Assembly: GCF_017377875.1 (NCBI RefSeq)
Contig: NZ_CP070975.1
Coordinates: forward strand, 3,720,001-3,784,000
Length of the DNA: 64,000 nt
Direction of reading: 5' to 3'
From: Alcaligenes sp. SORT26
Lineage (GTDB): Bacteria; Pseudomonadota; Gammaproteobacteria; Burkholderiales; Burkholderiaceae_B
Positions 39,674 through 50,092 of the stretch are shown in pieces (the first letter of the stretch is position 1; each line of letters opens with the position of its first letter). Position numbers and translations under genes: made by a program. Under the pieces are notes generated by a model. It was not told where the DNA came from and made no database searches. It saw nothing but the letters and a program-made list of their open reading frames with translations.

Positions 39674-39982
39674 ACTTATGTCTCCTCAAGTATTGGGACT
39701 ATCTGTTTTTTCTGAAATCAAACCCTGTGGGGCTGTCTGTTTTTATTATTGATACCTTGGTATTCGTTTTATTAATGGTGATTCAAACGTCGAATAAAGA
39801 ATCGACGGGAACGAGGTCATGGTCTCCTTTGTGTCTGGGTCTGCATCAGCTCGGAACACTGGCGTAAACAGGCCGACTGACGCGTGATTGATAAGCTAAA
39901 CCTCTGCAAATTGCTTGTCCATTCACTATTCGCGCACTATTATTGATCGAGATGTTATTAATCAAAAAAAACGAGCTGAGCC
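39674..39982. other. 309-bp divergent control region between transporter and LysR genes
   Basis: No coding sequence. AT-rich near the LysR start. A dyad TTGAT (39943-39947)/ATCAA (39961-39965) with a 13-bp centre ends 18 bp before the LysR ATG and is a weak candidate LysR box. No clear -35/-10 pairs found by eye. Confidence 0.35.
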
Positions 39983-40903
39983 ATGATCCCTGGACGTCTT
40001 GATTTGCATCACCTGCGTGCCTTTAAAACGGTGGCTGAACAATTGCATTTCAAGAAGGCGGCCGAGCTGCTGCACATCACACAGCCGGGGCTGACGCGCA
40101 TTATCAAAAAGCTGGAAGAGGACTTGCAGGTAGATCTGTTTGAGCGCAGCACGCGCCAGGTCAGGCTGACAGCGGCAGGGTTCCTGTTATTACAAGAAAT
40201 AGAGCAGGTTTTTGTGCATCTGGAGCGCGGGATTGAATTGGCCCAGAAAGCCAAGTTTGGCGATATTGGTCACCTGATCATTGCCTATAACGACTACGCC
40301 GTGCAGGACGTGCTGCCCCGAACGCTGGAGCACTTCAAGCAGCAGTACTCGAACATCACAACCGATTTGTTATATATGCCCACCCAGCAGCAGATTCAGG
40401 GTTTGCAGCAGGGCAGCCTGGACCTGGGTTTTGGTTTTGCCTTCTCGGACGACCCCGAGGAACTGGGTGTGCAGTGGAAGCCGGTATGCCGGGATGATCC
40501 TATCGTTCTTCTGCAAAGTGATCACCCGCTGGCAAAGGAAAAGTCGATTCCTTTGGTGGAGCTGGCCAATGAGCGCTTTGTGGTGGGTAGCAAGACGCAT
40601 TGGCAGGTCTGGCGGCGTTATTTTTATTCCTTGTGCCGACATGCCGGTTTTCATCCTAATTCCGTGCAGGAAGCCAGCACCATTACCGGCATCATGAGCA
40701 TGGTGGCGGCCAATATCGGCATTGCCGTGTTGTCTCAGTCTTTGCGCAAATACGTGCATCGTGATCTGGTGGCCATTGATCTGGACTTGTCGGGCCAGCA
40801 TCCACAGTCCTTTATCAACATCATGTGGCAGGAAAGTAATGCCAATCCCTGTGTGCCCTTGTTTATTCAGACCATCTCTTCAGAGCTGATGAAGTCGGGC
40901 TAG
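39983..40903 (+). CDS. LysR-family regulator (CynR/CbbR-like)
   Basis: A 306-residue LysR regulator. The N-terminal winged helix contains HLRAFKTVAEQLHFKKAAEL, then HITQPGLTRIIKKLEEDLQV, followed by an effector domain with the family segment MVAANIGIAVLSQSL. It is divergently placed from the MHS transporter, the usual arrangement for a LysR protein and its target. Confidence 0.9.
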   Translation: MIPGRLDLHHLRAFKTVAEQLHFKKAAELLHITQPGLTRIIKKLEEDLQVDLFERSTRQVRLTAAGFLLLQEIEQVFVHLERGIELAQKAKFGDIGHLIIAYNDYAVQDVLPRTLEHFKQQYSNITTDLLYMPTQQQIQGLQQGSLDLGFGFAFSDDPEELGVQWKPVCRDDPIVLLQSDHPLAKEKSIPLVELANERFVVGSKTHWQVWRRYFYSLCRHAGFHPNSVQEASTITGIMSMVAANIGIAVLSQSLRKYVHRDLVAIDLDLSGQHPQSFINIMWQESNANPCVPLFIQTISSELMKSG

Positions 40904-40999
40904 GCCGCTTTGAGTATTTCTCATGGGTCTTTGACGAGCGGTCATGATTGAAGTGGGGCGGTTTTGCTACATTGCCATTTTCAAATACCGGCCCTGCTC

Positions 41000-41416
41000 A
41001 TGAGTACCACTGAAATTCAATTTGGCTTTGACCACGCCATGCTGCGCGTTCTGGATCTGGAGCGATCTCTGGCGTTCTACCGGGATACGCTGGGCATGAA
41101 AGTTGTACGACACACAGACTATGAGTCCGGTCGATTCAGCAATGTGTTTCTCAGCTTTGATGAAGCCACGCAATCCAGTCTGGAGCTGACCTGGAACTGG
41201 GATCAGAACGAGCCTTATGAAAAGGGCGGCGCATTTGGTCATCTGGCCCTGATGGTCAAGGACGTGCATCAGGCGGTGCGCTATCTGGAAGAGCGTGGGG
41301 TCAGGATCAAGACAGCTCCCAAGCAGATGAATCATGGCAAACGCACGATTGCGTTTGTGTTCGATCCGGACGAGTACCTGATTGAGCTGGTGGAGCCGCT
41401 GACTTTGCCGGGCTAG
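41000..41416 (+). CDS. gloA: Lactoylglutathione lyase (glyoxalase I)
   Basis: A 138-residue VOC-fold metalloenzyme detoxifying methylglyoxal as its glutathione adduct. The four metal ligands are seen as His in FDHAML, Glu in LELTWNWDQ, His in FGHLALMV and Glu in LIELVEP. The motif LGMKVVRHTDY is typical of GloA. I use the ATG at 41000 (MSTTEIQ); the frame is open 12 codons upstream without family sequence. Confidence 0.9.
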   Translation: MSTTEIQFGFDHAMLRVLDLERSLAFYRDTLGMKVVRHTDYESGRFSNVFLSFDEATQSSLELTWNWDQNEPYEKGGAFGHLALMVKDVHQAVRYLEERGVRIKTAPKQMNHGKRTIAFVFDPDEYLIELVEPLTLPG

Positions 41417-41465
41417 GCTCGGTCTCGGATGCCATGTTGGAGAGCCCGGTTTGCTGGCCTGAGTA

Positions 41466-41505
41466 AAACAAAGACCATGCACCGTTGCGGTGATGGTCTT
41501 TGTTT
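41466..41505. terminator. Bidirectional terminator between gloA and ubiD
   Basis: AAACAAAGACCAT pairs perfectly with ATGGTCTTTGTTT, with an inner CACC/GGTG stem. It serves both convergent genes. Confidence 0.85.
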
Positions 41506-41540
41506 GTTTTTGAATGCGCCGGATGAAGACACGTTCTGAT

Positions 41541-43085
41541 TTACAGCCCCAGCGAACCCCACATATCGTCCACTTTCTTCTTGGTGGACTCATCCATCTT
41601 GATAGGTGTGCCCCATTCGCGCTGGGTCTCTCCCGGCCATTTGTTGGTGGCATCCATACCCATCTTGCCGCCCAGTCCCGAGACCGGCGAGGCAAAGTCC
41701 AGATAGTCGATGGGTGTGTTCTCGACCAGCACGGTATCGCGCACCGGGTCCATACGAGTAGTCATGGCCCAGATCACTTCCTTCCAGTCGCGCGTGTTCA
41801 CATCCTCGTCCACCACCACGATGAACTTGGTGTACATGAACTGGCGCAAGATGCTCCAGACGCCGAACATCACGCGCTTGGCATGGCCTGCGTACTGCTT
41901 GCGAATCGACACGACGGCCAGTCGGTAGCTGCAGCCTTCGGGTGGCAGGTAGAAGTCCACAATTTCAGGCAATTGCTTGCGCAGCAAAGGCACAAAAACT
42001 TCGTTCAGCGCAACGCCCAGAACAGCAGGCTCATCGGGCGGTTTACCGGTGTAGGTGCTGTGATAAATCGGGTTGCGGCGCATGGTGATGCGCTCGACGG
42101 TAAAGACCGGGAACCAGTCTTGCTCGTTGTAGTAGCCGGTGTGATCGCCATAAGGGCCTTCCAGTGCCATCTCGTAGCTGCTGTCGGCAGGCGGCTTCAT
42201 GCCTTCGGGGACTTCGGGAGCCAGAGCATCCGGGTGATCACTGGGCAGGATATGACCTTCCAGCACAATTTCAGCCCAGGCGGGCACGGACAAGTCGCTA
42301 CCCAGGGCTTTGGCCACTTCGGTGCGCGAGCCGCGCAGCAGACCGGCAAACTGGTATTCGGACAGGCTGTCAGGAACGGGTGTCACGGCACCCAGAATCG
42401 TGGCCGGGTCAGTACCCAGGGCGACTGCAATCGGGAAGGGTTTGCCGGGGTTGCTCAGCGCATGATCGCGGAAATCCAGGGCACCGCCACGGTGGGACAA
42501 CCAGCGCATGATCAGCTTGTTGCGGCCAATCAACTGCTGGCGGTAAATGCCCAGGTTCTGGCGTTTGGCGTGGGGGCCTTTGGTAATCACCAAACCCCAG
42601 GTCAGCAAGGGGGCCACGTCGCCGGGCCAGCACAGTTGCAAGGGGATCTGGTTCAGATCCACATCCTTGCCTTCCAGCACCACTTCCTGACACGCGGGAG
42701 AGCGGACATTCTTGGGGCTCATATCCCACAGGGCGGACTTGAGCATGGACACTTTGGACAGCGCATCACGCATCCCGGTGGGGGCTTGTGGCTCTTTCAG
42801 ATTGGCCAGCAGCTCGCCAGTGTCGCGTAATGCCGACACATCTTGCGCACCCATACCCCAGGCGACGCGTTGGGGCGTGCCGAACAAGTTGGCCAGGACG
42901 GGCATGGCCGCTTTGGAGCCTTGATGCTGGGCGTTTTCAAACAGAAGCGCCGGTCCACCGGCACGCAACACCCGGTCACTGATTTCAGTCATTTCCAGCG
43001 AGGTGGAAACCGGCTGCGTAATCCGTTTCAGATCGCCCTTGGCTTCAAGCTGGGCAATAAAGTCTCTCAAGTCACGGTATTTCAC
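41541..43085 (-). CDS. ubiD: 4-hydroxy-3-polyprenylbenzoate decarboxylase
   Basis: A 514-residue prenylated-FMN-dependent decarboxylase of ubiquinone synthesis. Family landmarks are [20 protein letters not shown] at the start, the [20 protein letters not shown] segment and the acidic [15 protein letters not shown] strand. Length matches E. coli UbiD (about 497). The cofactor-making UbiX is not in this window. Confidence 0.95.
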   Translation of the reverse strand: MKYRDLRDFIAQLEAKGDLKRITQPVSTSLEMTEISDRVLRAGGPALLFENAQHQGSKAAMPVLANLFGTPQRVAWGMGAQDVSALRDTGELLANLKEPQAPTGMRDALSKVSMLKSALWDMSPKNVRSPACQEVVLEGKDVDLNQIPLQLCWPGDVAPLLTWGLVITKGPHAKRQNLGIYRQQLIGRNKLIMRWLSHRGGALDFRDHALSNPGKPFPIAVALGTDPATILGAVTPVPDSLSEYQFAGLLRGSRTEVAKALGSDLSVPAWAEIVLEGHILPSDHPDALAPEVPEGMKPPADSSYEMALEGPYGDHTGYYNEQDWFPVFTVERITMRRNPIYHSTYTGKPPDEPAVLGVALNEVFVPLLRKQLPEIVDFYLPPEGCSYRLAVVSIRKQYAGHAKRVMFGVWSILRQFMYTKFIVVVDEDVNTRDWKEVIWAMTTRMDPVRDTVLVENTPIDYLDFASPVSGLGGKMGMDATNKWPGETQREWGTPIKMDESTKKKVDDMWGSLGL

Positions 43086-43227
43086 AGAAGAACGGGGCTC
43101 CGCTTACAGATAGTTAGGTGGTAAAGAACCTGCCCAAGATCTTTTTATGTCTTGCGGGAACCATGCAAAGACCTTGACCGGGTTCTAAGGTTAACATCGG
43201 GCAGTTAGCAATACTAAGGATGATCCC

Positions 43228-44067
43228 ATGGGCTTCCAAGATATGGACTATGTACTTAGTCGCTCGGCCCGCACCCTGACGTATCGCATCGGCGAGTTTG
43301 TGCACGTGTGTGCCATGTACCTGGGCATTGCCGTACTGGTGACGATTGCAGCCTGTGTGGTTGTGCCATCGATGCGCGCTCAGTTTAACCAGCTTTATAC
43401 CGGTCTCGTGCAAACCCTGCGTCCCGAGGCGGTGAAATACGATGCGTACAGCCAGTCGGTCTGGCCTGCGGATAAAACCCAGCCCGCTTTGTCGGAAGAG
43501 GGCGAGGACTTGAGCCAGACGGAACAGCAGCAAGCGGTTTCTACGTATCAAGGCTTTATGAAGAACTTGCGTGCGTCGGTCACCGGGCAGCCCATTGCGG
43601 GCGTCACTGCGGCCCAGCAGCAGGCCTTGCGCAGCTATCTGGCGCGCAAGTACAAGATTGCCTATTCCGTGGCAGGAGCCTTGATCCACACGGCGTTTAT
43701 TGTGGGCAAGGAAAAGAACCTGGACCCGCAACTGATTCTGGCTGTGATCGCCATTGAGTCACGCTACAACCCCTATGCGGAAAGTCATGTGGGTGCACAA
43801 GGCTTGATGCAGGTGATGACCAAAGTCCATAAAGAGAAGTTCGATATCTATATGGAAGGGACGCTGGCGGTGCTGAGTCCGGAGGCGAATATTCGCGTGG
43901 GTGGGCAGATTCTGTCGGACTGTATTCGTCGCCGTGGTTCGATTGAAGGTGGCTTGGCCTGTTATGTCGGGGCGACTGGGCCTAGCGATGGTGGCTACGG
44001 TGCAAAAGTGCTGGCAGAACGCCGCCGCATTGCCTTGGCCTCGGGCATCCCGATTCGCGCACGCTAA
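43228..44067 (+). CDS. Membrane-anchored lytic transglycosylase (SLT domain)
   Basis: A 279-residue peptidoglycan lytic transglycosylase. One N-terminal helix at about residues 30-50 (MYLGIAVLVTIAACVVVP) anchors it. The SLT domain starts near residue 155 with catalytic Glu in AVIAIESRYNPYAES, then GAQGLMQVM and a C-terminal VGATGPSDGGYGAKVL motif. No lipobox. It lies alone between ubiD and an aminotransferase gene. Confidence 0.88.
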   Translation: MGFQDMDYVLSRSARTLTYRIGEFVHVCAMYLGIAVLVTIAACVVVPSMRAQFNQLYTGLVQTLRPEAVKYDAYSQSVWPADKTQPALSEEGEDLSQTEQQQAVSTYQGFMKNLRASVTGQPIAGVTAAQQQALRSYLARKYKIAYSVAGALIHTAFIVGKEKNLDPQLILAVIAIESRYNPYAESHVGAQGLMQVMTKVHKEKFDIYMEGTLAVLSPEANIRVGGQILSDCIRRRGSIEGGLACYVGATGPSDGGYGAKVLAERRRIALASGIPIRAR

Positions 44068-44079
44068 GCGGTCTGAGCA

Positions 44080-44107
44080 GAAAAAGAAATCGGGCCTTGC
44101 GGCCCGA
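44080..44107 (-). terminator. Terminator of the aminotransferase gene
   Basis: On the minus strand TCGGGCC/GGCCCGA with a GCAA loop is followed by ATTTCTTTTT. It is read after the aminotransferase stop at 44162. Confidence 0.6.
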
Positions 44108-44161
44108 AATGCTGTCATGGTGTCGGGCTTCATTGCCCGCGAGACTGAAAAAACGCTGGGC

Positions 44162-45322
44162 TTAGCGACCCAGAAATTGCCCCAGACGGCTGATTGCTTC
44201 TTGCAGGCGATCCATACCCGTCGCGTAGGATAATCGTAGGGTGTGAGGAGCGTGAAAGGTGCCGAAGTCCCGGCCTGGCACAGCAGCTACACCCGCTTCA
44301 TGCAAAAGCTGCTGCGAGAAAGCATCGCTGTCCTGACTGTACTCACGAATATCCGTATAGATATAGAAGGCGCCATCCGGGCGGACGGGCACGCGCAGGC
44401 CCAGACGCTCCAGCTCGGGCAGCAAGTAGTCACGACGCTGCTTGAAGGCCAGACGGCGTTCTTCGTAAATGGCCATGGTTTCAGGCTCGAAGCAGGCCAG
44501 GGCAGCATGTTGAGCCAAAGAGGGCGCGCAGATCGCCAGACTGGCCGCCATGCGCTCGCAGGCTTCCGTCATCCAGGTAGGCAGGATCAACCAGCCCAGA
44601 CGCCAGCCCGTCATGTGGAAGTACTTGGAAAAGCTATTGATAACAATAATGTCCTGATCCAGGGTCAAGGCGCTGAGTGGTGCCTCTTCATAAAACAGCC
44701 CCAGATAAATTTCGTCCATGATGATGAAGCCATCACGGGCGCGCACTTCCTTGATCAGCTCTTGCAGGGCGGGACGGGAAATCGTCGCACCAGTAGGATT
44801 GTTGGGCGAAGCAATCAGAACACCACGGGTCTTGGGACCCCAATGCTCGCGAATGTGCTGGGCGCTTAGCTGAAAGCGTTCGTCAGCCGAGGCCGGGATC
44901 AGTCGTGCTGTGCCACCCGCCGCCATGATGAAGTTCTGGTTGGCCGGGTAGGACGGATCAGGCATCAACACTTCGTCGCCGGGATTGATCAGGGCCAGCG
45001 TAGCCAGAGACAAGGCACCCGAGGCGCCCGCCGTCACCACGATACGGGAAGGGTCGACACGGGCCTGGAACTGCTGCTCGTAATACAGGGCGATGCGTTC
45101 ACGCAAGGCCGTCAGACCGGCAGGGGCGGTGTATTGGCTTAAGCCTTGGTTGCTGGCCTGATGCAGTGCATCGACCACGGCTTGAGGGGCGGTGAAGTCC
45201 GGCTCGCCTATGCCCAGGCTGATAATGTCGCGGCCGGTGGCCTTCAGGGCATTGGCCTGTTTGAAGAGTTCAACTGCATGAAAAGGAAGAACGTGTTCGG
45301 TACGACTGGCGAGGCGGGACAT
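44162..45322 (-). CDS. Class I PLP-dependent aminotransferase
   Basis: A 386-residue fold-type I aminotransferase. The PLP lysine is in NSFSKYFHMTGWRLGW. Other motifs are SPNNPTG (as ASPNNPTGATI) and the N-terminal SLGIGEPDF. It is closer to the aspartate/alanine/kynurenine-type AAT-I group than to AspC. The exact substrates are not readable. The start at 45322 (MSRLASRTEHV) fits the family. Confidence 0.9.
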   Translation of the reverse strand: MSRLASRTEHVLPFHAVELFKQANALKATGRDIISLGIGEPDFTAPQAVVDALHQASNQGLSQYTAPAGLTALRERIALYYEQQFQARVDPSRIVVTAGASGALSLATLALINPGDEVLMPDPSYPANQNFIMAAGGTARLIPASADERFQLSAQHIREHWGPKTRGVLIASPNNPTGATISRPALQELIKEVRARDGFIIMDEIYLGLFYEEAPLSALTLDQDIIVINSFSKYFHMTGWRLGWLILPTWMTEACERMAASLAICAPSLAQHAALACFEPETMAIYEERRLAFKQRRDYLLPELERLGLRVPVRPDGAFYIYTDIREYSQDSDAFSQQLLHEAGVAAVPGRDFGTFHAPHTLRLSYATGMDRLQEAISRLGQFLGR

Positions 45323-45464
45323 ACGGCAAATCTCGGGTAAAAAGTGTATTGTAGGACCTTGCTCAAAAGGGCGTCAGGTGGCTGTGGCATGTGCGTGTGC
45401 TCGATGGGGGCGCAAACCGGCGGGCCAGTGAGACTCAAGTTTAGGTTTGTTGCAGGAAAAGTCT

Positions 45465-46364
45465 ATGGTTTCTTCGTCGCGGCGTGCATTTTTGATGGGG
45501 CGTCGTCCTCCCCAGACGGCTTGGCAGACATTTTGTTCGCGCCTGAAAGCCCGAGTTCAGGGCGAGTGGTCCGAACTCAACGCTGAACCGCATCATGAAC
45601 AGGCTCGTCTGGAGCCTGCTTCCAGTGCGGACGTCCATATGGTGTTGACGCTGGCCGCCGAGTACGGTGTGACGGTGTGTCTGGAAGGTGTGCCGCAGGC
45701 TAGTGAAACCGATGGCCCCGTGATTGTTCTGGCCCCAGGCCGACAAATGGCTCGTTGTGACCGTCTGGAACCGAATTCCAATCGCTGGTTTGTTCAGCCC
45801 GGCTGCTTGCTGGGCGAGATGGAAGCCAAAGGTTTTCAAGGTCTGGCCAATGCTCCGGCTGGAATGACTGTCGCTGCCTGGTTGGCCGACCGGCGTCAGC
45901 ATGACTGGCCTACAGGTCGTACGGCTTTGTCCGGTGTCTTGCATTGCTCGGTGATTCTGGCCGACAACACGCAAGCTGCCCTGGGTCCTTTTGGGCAGGA
46001 AAATCGCAATCCGCTTGATAGCTTGCGAATGCAGCAATTGATTCCTGCTCTGTTCCAACTGATGGGCGACTCTGAAACCCAGACCCTGCGGCAAGAGCAG
46101 TGGCCCTGCCGTTACCGTCTGGATGCGCTGGAGCCGGTGGAGGGCGAGGGGATCAATCTGGCTCATTTGATGTTGGGCCACGGCGGTGATTTGGCCTGGG
46201 TGGAATGGCTGGTGCTGGATGATGCCGTGTTAAGCGGCTCGGACCCGCAAGACTGGTCCTGGCCGAATCAGGAGCAGTCCTGGCAGGCTCAGGATGTGGA
46301 TAGCCGCATCAAAGCCCTGTTTGATCCTGCGGACCGATTCTCCTATCCAGGCCAGACGCTATAA
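45465..46364 (+). CDS. Degenerate FAD-binding (PCMH/GlcD-like) protein with Tat-type signal
   Basis: A 299-residue protein from the ATG at 45465 (AGGAAA 8 bp upstream). It opens with SSRRAFLMG, a twin-arginine motif, but the following hydrophobic core is poor. Residues 45-150 resemble the N-terminal half of GlcD/FAD_binding_4 proteins (EPASSADVHMVLTLAAEYGV, WFVQPGCLLGEM, ANAPAGMTVAAWLADRR). The FAD pyrophosphate loop and the C-terminal oxidase domain of full-length enzymes (over 450 residues) are missing or unrecognisable. I infer a reduced, perhaps non-enzymatic relative. Confidence 0.6.
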   Translation: MVSSSRRAFLMGRRPPQTAWQTFCSRLKARVQGEWSELNAEPHHEQARLEPASSADVHMVLTLAAEYGVTVCLEGVPQASETDGPVIVLAPGRQMARCDRLEPNSNRWFVQPGCLLGEMEAKGFQGLANAPAGMTVAAWLADRRQHDWPTGRTALSGVLHCSVILADNTQAALGPFGQENRNPLDSLRMQQLIPALFQLMGDSETQTLRQEQWPCRYRLDALEPVEGEGINLAHLMLGHGGDLAWVEWLVLDDAVLSGSDPQDWSWPNQEQSWQAQDVDSRIKALFDPADRFSYPGQTL

Positions 46365-46592
46365 GTTTGTCCAGGCCTGCGCTTGACCCATGTTGTAACT
46401 CAAGGGCTAGAATGGTCCTTGCTTTGGCCCTGGAGGCCGAGCAAGGCGACTGGAGCACAGGAGACAAGAACGGCATTCAGCGACAGGAAGTTTGGGCAAG
46501 CCAGGAGCTTGTTTGAATTGGCGCTGACAGGCGACGGTGACTTTCTGGCGATTCCGGTCCGTTTTAAATGGATTTTTGGGTAGGAATACAGC

Positions 46593-48887
46593 ATGGACGC
46601 CAATTTTCGGAAAGCAGCCCTGGAATATCACGAACAGGGCAGGCCCGGAAAACTCTCGGTCACGCCGACCAAGCAACTGTCAAACCAGCGAGATCTGGCG
46701 CTGGCGTATTCGCCTGGAGTTGCGGCGGCCTGCGAGGAAATCGTCAATGATCCGCAAAATGCGTTCCGTTATACCGGTCGGGGCAATCTGGTTGGAGTGA
46801 TCTCCAACGGTACCGCCGTGTTGGGCCTGGGCAATATTGGCCCTCTGGCTGCCAAGCCGGTCATGGAAGGCAAGGCCGTGCTGTTCAAGAGCTTTGCAGG
46901 TCTGGATGTCTTTGATATCGAGATCAATGAAACCGACCCCGACAAGCTGGTCGATATTATTGCTGGCCTGGAGCCGACCTTTGGCGGCATCAATCTGGAA
47001 GACATCAAAGCGCCCGAGTGCTTTGAGGTAGAGCGCAAGCTGCGCCAGCGCATGAGCATTCCTGTTTTTCACGACGACCAGCATGGCACGGCCATTTGCG
47101 TGACCGCGGCCTTTCTGAATGGCCTGAGCGTGGTGGAAAAAGACATCAAGCAGGTCAAGGTGGTGACGTCCGGGGCCGGTGCTGCCGCGCTGGCTTGCCT
47201 GGACCTGATGATTGATATGGGCCTGCCGCTGGAAAATATCTGGGTGACGGATATTGATGGCGTGTTGTACGAAGGCCGTCCCGGTAATCCGGTGCCCGAG
47301 CTGGCTCGTTTTGCCAAACAGACCGACGCCCGTACCTTGAGTGACGTAATTGATGGGGCTGATGTGTTTCTGGGCTTGTCCGCCGGTGGCGTGCTCAAGT
47401 CCGAAATGCTGAAGAACATGGCTCCCCGGCCCTTGATTCTGGCCTTGGCCAATCCGAATCCCGAGATCCTGCCTGAAGACGCTCACGCCGTGCGTGACGA
47501 TGTGGTCATGGCAACGGGCCGTTCGGACTACCCGAATCAGGTCAATAACGTGCTGTGCTTCCCGTACATTTTCCGTGGTGCGCTGGATGTAGGCGCCACC
47601 ACGATTACGCGTGGTATGGAAAAAGCCGCTGTGCTGGCGATTTGCCAACTGGCTCGCGAAGAGCAGGACGAAGGCGTGGCCGCTGCTTATGGTTTGGAGG
47701 AAGTCTCTTTCGGCCCTTCTTTCTTTATTCCCCGCCCCTTTGACTCGCGCCTGATCGTGCGTATTGCACCGGCTGTGGCCAAGGCGGCCATGGAAGAGGG
47801 CGTGGCCACCAGGCCGATTGCGGACCTGAAGAGCTATATCTATCAGCTACGCCAGTTCGTTTACAAGTCCGGCTCCTTCATGAAGCCGATTTACTCCTTG
47901 GCCCGTGGACTGGTGCAGGACGGGGCTAAATCGCGCGTGGTCTTTAGCGAAGGCGAGGACGAGCGTGTATTGCGCGCCGTGCAGATTATTGTGGACGAAG
48001 GTCTGGCGACCCCCATTCTGGTGGGCCGTCCTGCCGTTTTGCAACAGCGTATTGAGCGCTATGGCTTGCGGCTGCGTCTGGGTATTGATGTGGAAGTGAC
48101 CAACCCCGAGCAGGATGATCGCTTTCACCGCTACTGGACCAGTTACTGGGAAATCATGTCGCGTCGCGGTATCAGTAAAGAGATGGCGCGTGTAGAAATG
48201 CGCCGTCGCCCGACCTTGATCGGCGCCATGATGCTGCATCTGGGCGATGCCGATGGCATGATCTGTGGCACCGTGGGCCGTTACGAGAACCACCTGGAAC
48301 TGGTGGATCAGGTAATCGGTAAAGCACCGGGTGTGCAGACCTATGCCGCCATGAATATTTTGCTGCTCAGCGAACGTACCGTGGCCTTGACGGATACGCA
48401 CATCAACCACGATCCCAATTCGGATCAGGTGGCAGAAATTACCTTGGCGGCGGCACGCAAGATGCGCCAGTTCAATATCGAGCCCAAGGTGGCTTTGCTG
48501 TCCAGCTCCAACTTTGGCACAAACGATTCGCCAGCCGCTGTCACCATGCGCGGTGCGCTGGAGCGTGTGCGCAAGCTGGACCCCAGTCTGGAAGTGGATG
48601 GGGAAATGCATGGCGACTGCGCGCTGGATGAAAAAGCCCGCCATCAAATCCTGCCGACTTCGGCCTTGAGCGGCGAGGCCAATTTGCTGGTCTGCCCGAA
48701 CGTGGAAGCAGGCAATATTGCCTACAACCTGCTCAAGACGGCAGCGGGCGGTAACGTGGCCATCGGTCCCTTCTTGTTGGGCGCACGGGCACCGGTACAC
48801 ATCATGACGTCCACCTCCTCGGTGCGCCGTATCGTCAATATGACGGCGGTGACGGTGGTGGATGCCAACGTCGCTACTGAAGGCTGA
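46593..48887 (+). CDS. maeB: NADP-dependent malic enzyme with phosphotransacetylase-like domain
   Basis: A 764-residue two-domain protein. Residues 1-430 are malic enzyme ([32 protein letters not shown], then [14 protein letters not shown] for the cofactor). Residues 430-760 are a phosphate acetyltransferase-like regulatory domain ([20 protein letters not shown]). It makes pyruvate and NADPH from malate in the cytoplasm. In E. coli MaeB the second domain senses acetyl-CoA rather than catalysing. It starts 228 bp after the FAD-like gene. Confidence 0.95.
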   Translation: MDANFRKAALEYHEQGRPGKLSVTPTKQLSNQRDLALAYSPGVAAACEEIVNDPQNAFRYTGRGNLVGVISNGTAVLGLGNIGPLAAKPVMEGKAVLFKSFAGLDVFDIEINETDPDKLVDIIAGLEPTFGGINLEDIKAPECFEVERKLRQRMSIPVFHDDQHGTAICVTAAFLNGLSVVEKDIKQVKVVTSGAGAAALACLDLMIDMGLPLENIWVTDIDGVLYEGRPGNPVPELARFAKQTDARTLSDVIDGADVFLGLSAGGVLKSEMLKNMAPRPLILALANPNPEILPEDAHAVRDDVVMATGRSDYPNQVNNVLCFPYIFRGALDVGATTITRGMEKAAVLAICQLAREEQDEGVAAAYGLEEVSFGPSFFIPRPFDSRLIVRIAPAVAKAAMEEGVATRPIADLKSYIYQLRQFVYKSGSFMKPIYSLARGLVQDGAKSRVVFSEGEDERVLRAVQIIVDEGLATPILVGRPAVLQQRIERYGLRLRLGIDVEVTNPEQDDRFHRYWTSYWEIMSRRGISKEMARVEMRRRPTLIGAMMLHLGDADGMICGTVGRYENHLELVDQVIGKAPGVQTYAAMNILLLSERTVALTDTHINHDPNSDQVAEITLAAARKMRQFNIEPKVALLSSSNFGTNDSPAAVTMRGALERVRKLDPSLEVDGEMHGDCALDEKARHQILPTSALSGEANLLVCPNVEAGNIAYNLLKTAAGGNVAIGPFLLGARAPVHIMTSTSSVRRIVNMTAVTVVDANVATEG

Positions 48888-48895
48888 TACTTATC

Positions 48896-50092
48896 ATGAT
48901 CCAGCGCTCTCCCGCTCCTGTGGCATTAATTTTGAATGGGGGCGGTGCGCGCGGTGCGTATCAGGCCGGGGTGTTGGCCGGTTTGTTGGAGCTGCTGGAC
49001 GCTGATCGCAACCCTCAGTTTCGCAATCCCTTCGATATTATTTGTGGCTCTTCGGCAGGCTCCATCAATGCTGCCGGATTAGCTTGCCGCGCTGACAAGC
49101 CTCACGAGGCTGTCGACCATATACAACAGCTATGGGGCTCGTTGCGCACCAACGATATTTTTCATGCTGACCCTTTGCAGTTGCTGGCGACCAGTGTGCA
49201 CTGGGTGGCCACGCTGGCCTTGGGCTGGCTGGCCCCGCGTCTGCGTGACCATGTGCCGCACTCCATGCTGGACAATTCACCGTTGCGCGACCTGCTGGAA
49301 GAGAGCCTGGACTTCGATCGTTTGCAGCGCAATCTGGCCCAGCAGCATGTGGGAGCGCTGGCGATTACGGCAGCGGCTTACACCACGGGCGAGCACCTGA
49401 CTTTCTATCAGTCCGACGAGCGTATCCGGCCCTGGTCCCGCAATCTGCGCCGTGCCATCCCTGGTGTGATCGGGGTGGATCACCTGATGGCCTCCAGTGC
49501 GATTCCCTTCATGTTTCCGGCCCAGTCCCTGCAAGTGGGCAAGCAAACCCAGTGGTGCGGGGACGGGACGATGCGTCAGTTGGCCCCCATCAGCCCGGCC
49601 ATTCATCTGGGGGCGCACAAGGTGCTGATTGTGGGCACCGGATACGCGGACAACACTTATCACGAGCAGGAATGCAAAGATCCGCCATACCCCTCTTTGG
49701 CGCAGATCAGTGGCTATGCTTTATCCAACATATTCCTCGATAGTGTGTCAACGGATATTGAGCGTATGGAACGCATCAATACATTGCTTGCCTATATGCC
49801 TGCAAATGTATTACAAAGCCAATCGCTGCGTCCTGTCAGCACGTTTGCCATCACTCCCAGCCGCTCGCTGGATGAAATTGCCACCCGGCATATTCATCAG
49901 ATGCCAACTGCTGCACGTACCCTATTTCGAGTACTTGGTGTATCTTCAAAGTCCGGTCCGACCACAGGCGGCGCATTAATTTCATACTTGTTATTCGAGT
50001 CCGGCTACACCCAAGAGCTGATCGAGTTAGGAAAGACCGATACCATGAGTCGTCGTGAAGAAGTGTTAGCGTTTTTTAAGGAAGCGTCCTGA
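48896..50092 (+). CDS. Patatin-like phospholipase
   Basis: A 398-residue serine acyl hydrolase. The oxyanion motif is NGGGARGAYQAGVLAG. The nucleophile Ser is in GSSAGSINA (GxSxG) near residue 60 and the catalytic Asp in WCGDGTMRQLAP near 222. A DUF3336-type N-terminus is absent. No signal peptide. Starting 8 bp after maeB and ending with a TGATG overlap on the barstar gene, it is probably part of a three-gene transcript. Confidence 0.9.
   Translation: MIQRSPAPVALILNGGGARGAYQAGVLAGLLELLDADRNPQFRNPFDIICGSSAGSINAAGLACRADKPHEAVDHIQQLWGSLRTNDIFHADPLQLLATSVHWVATLALGWLAPRLRDHVPHSMLDNSPLRDLLEESLDFDRLQRNLAQQHVGALAITAAAYTTGEHLTFYQSDERIRPWSRNLRRAIPGVIGVDHLMASSAIPFMFPAQSLQVGKQTQWCGDGTMRQLAPISPAIHLGAHKVLIVGTGYADNTYHEQECKDPPYPSLAQISGYALSNIFLDSVSTDIERMERINTLLAYMPANVLQSQSLRPVSTFAITPSRSLDEIATRHIHQMPTAARTLFRVLGVSSKSGPTTGGALISYLLFESGYTQELIELGKTDTMSRREEVLAFFKEAS

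Noticed and set aside
46383-46583. A 66-codon open frame between the FAD-like gene and maeB
   Set aside because: Low-complexity composition, no RBS and no family. It is more likely the maeB leader.
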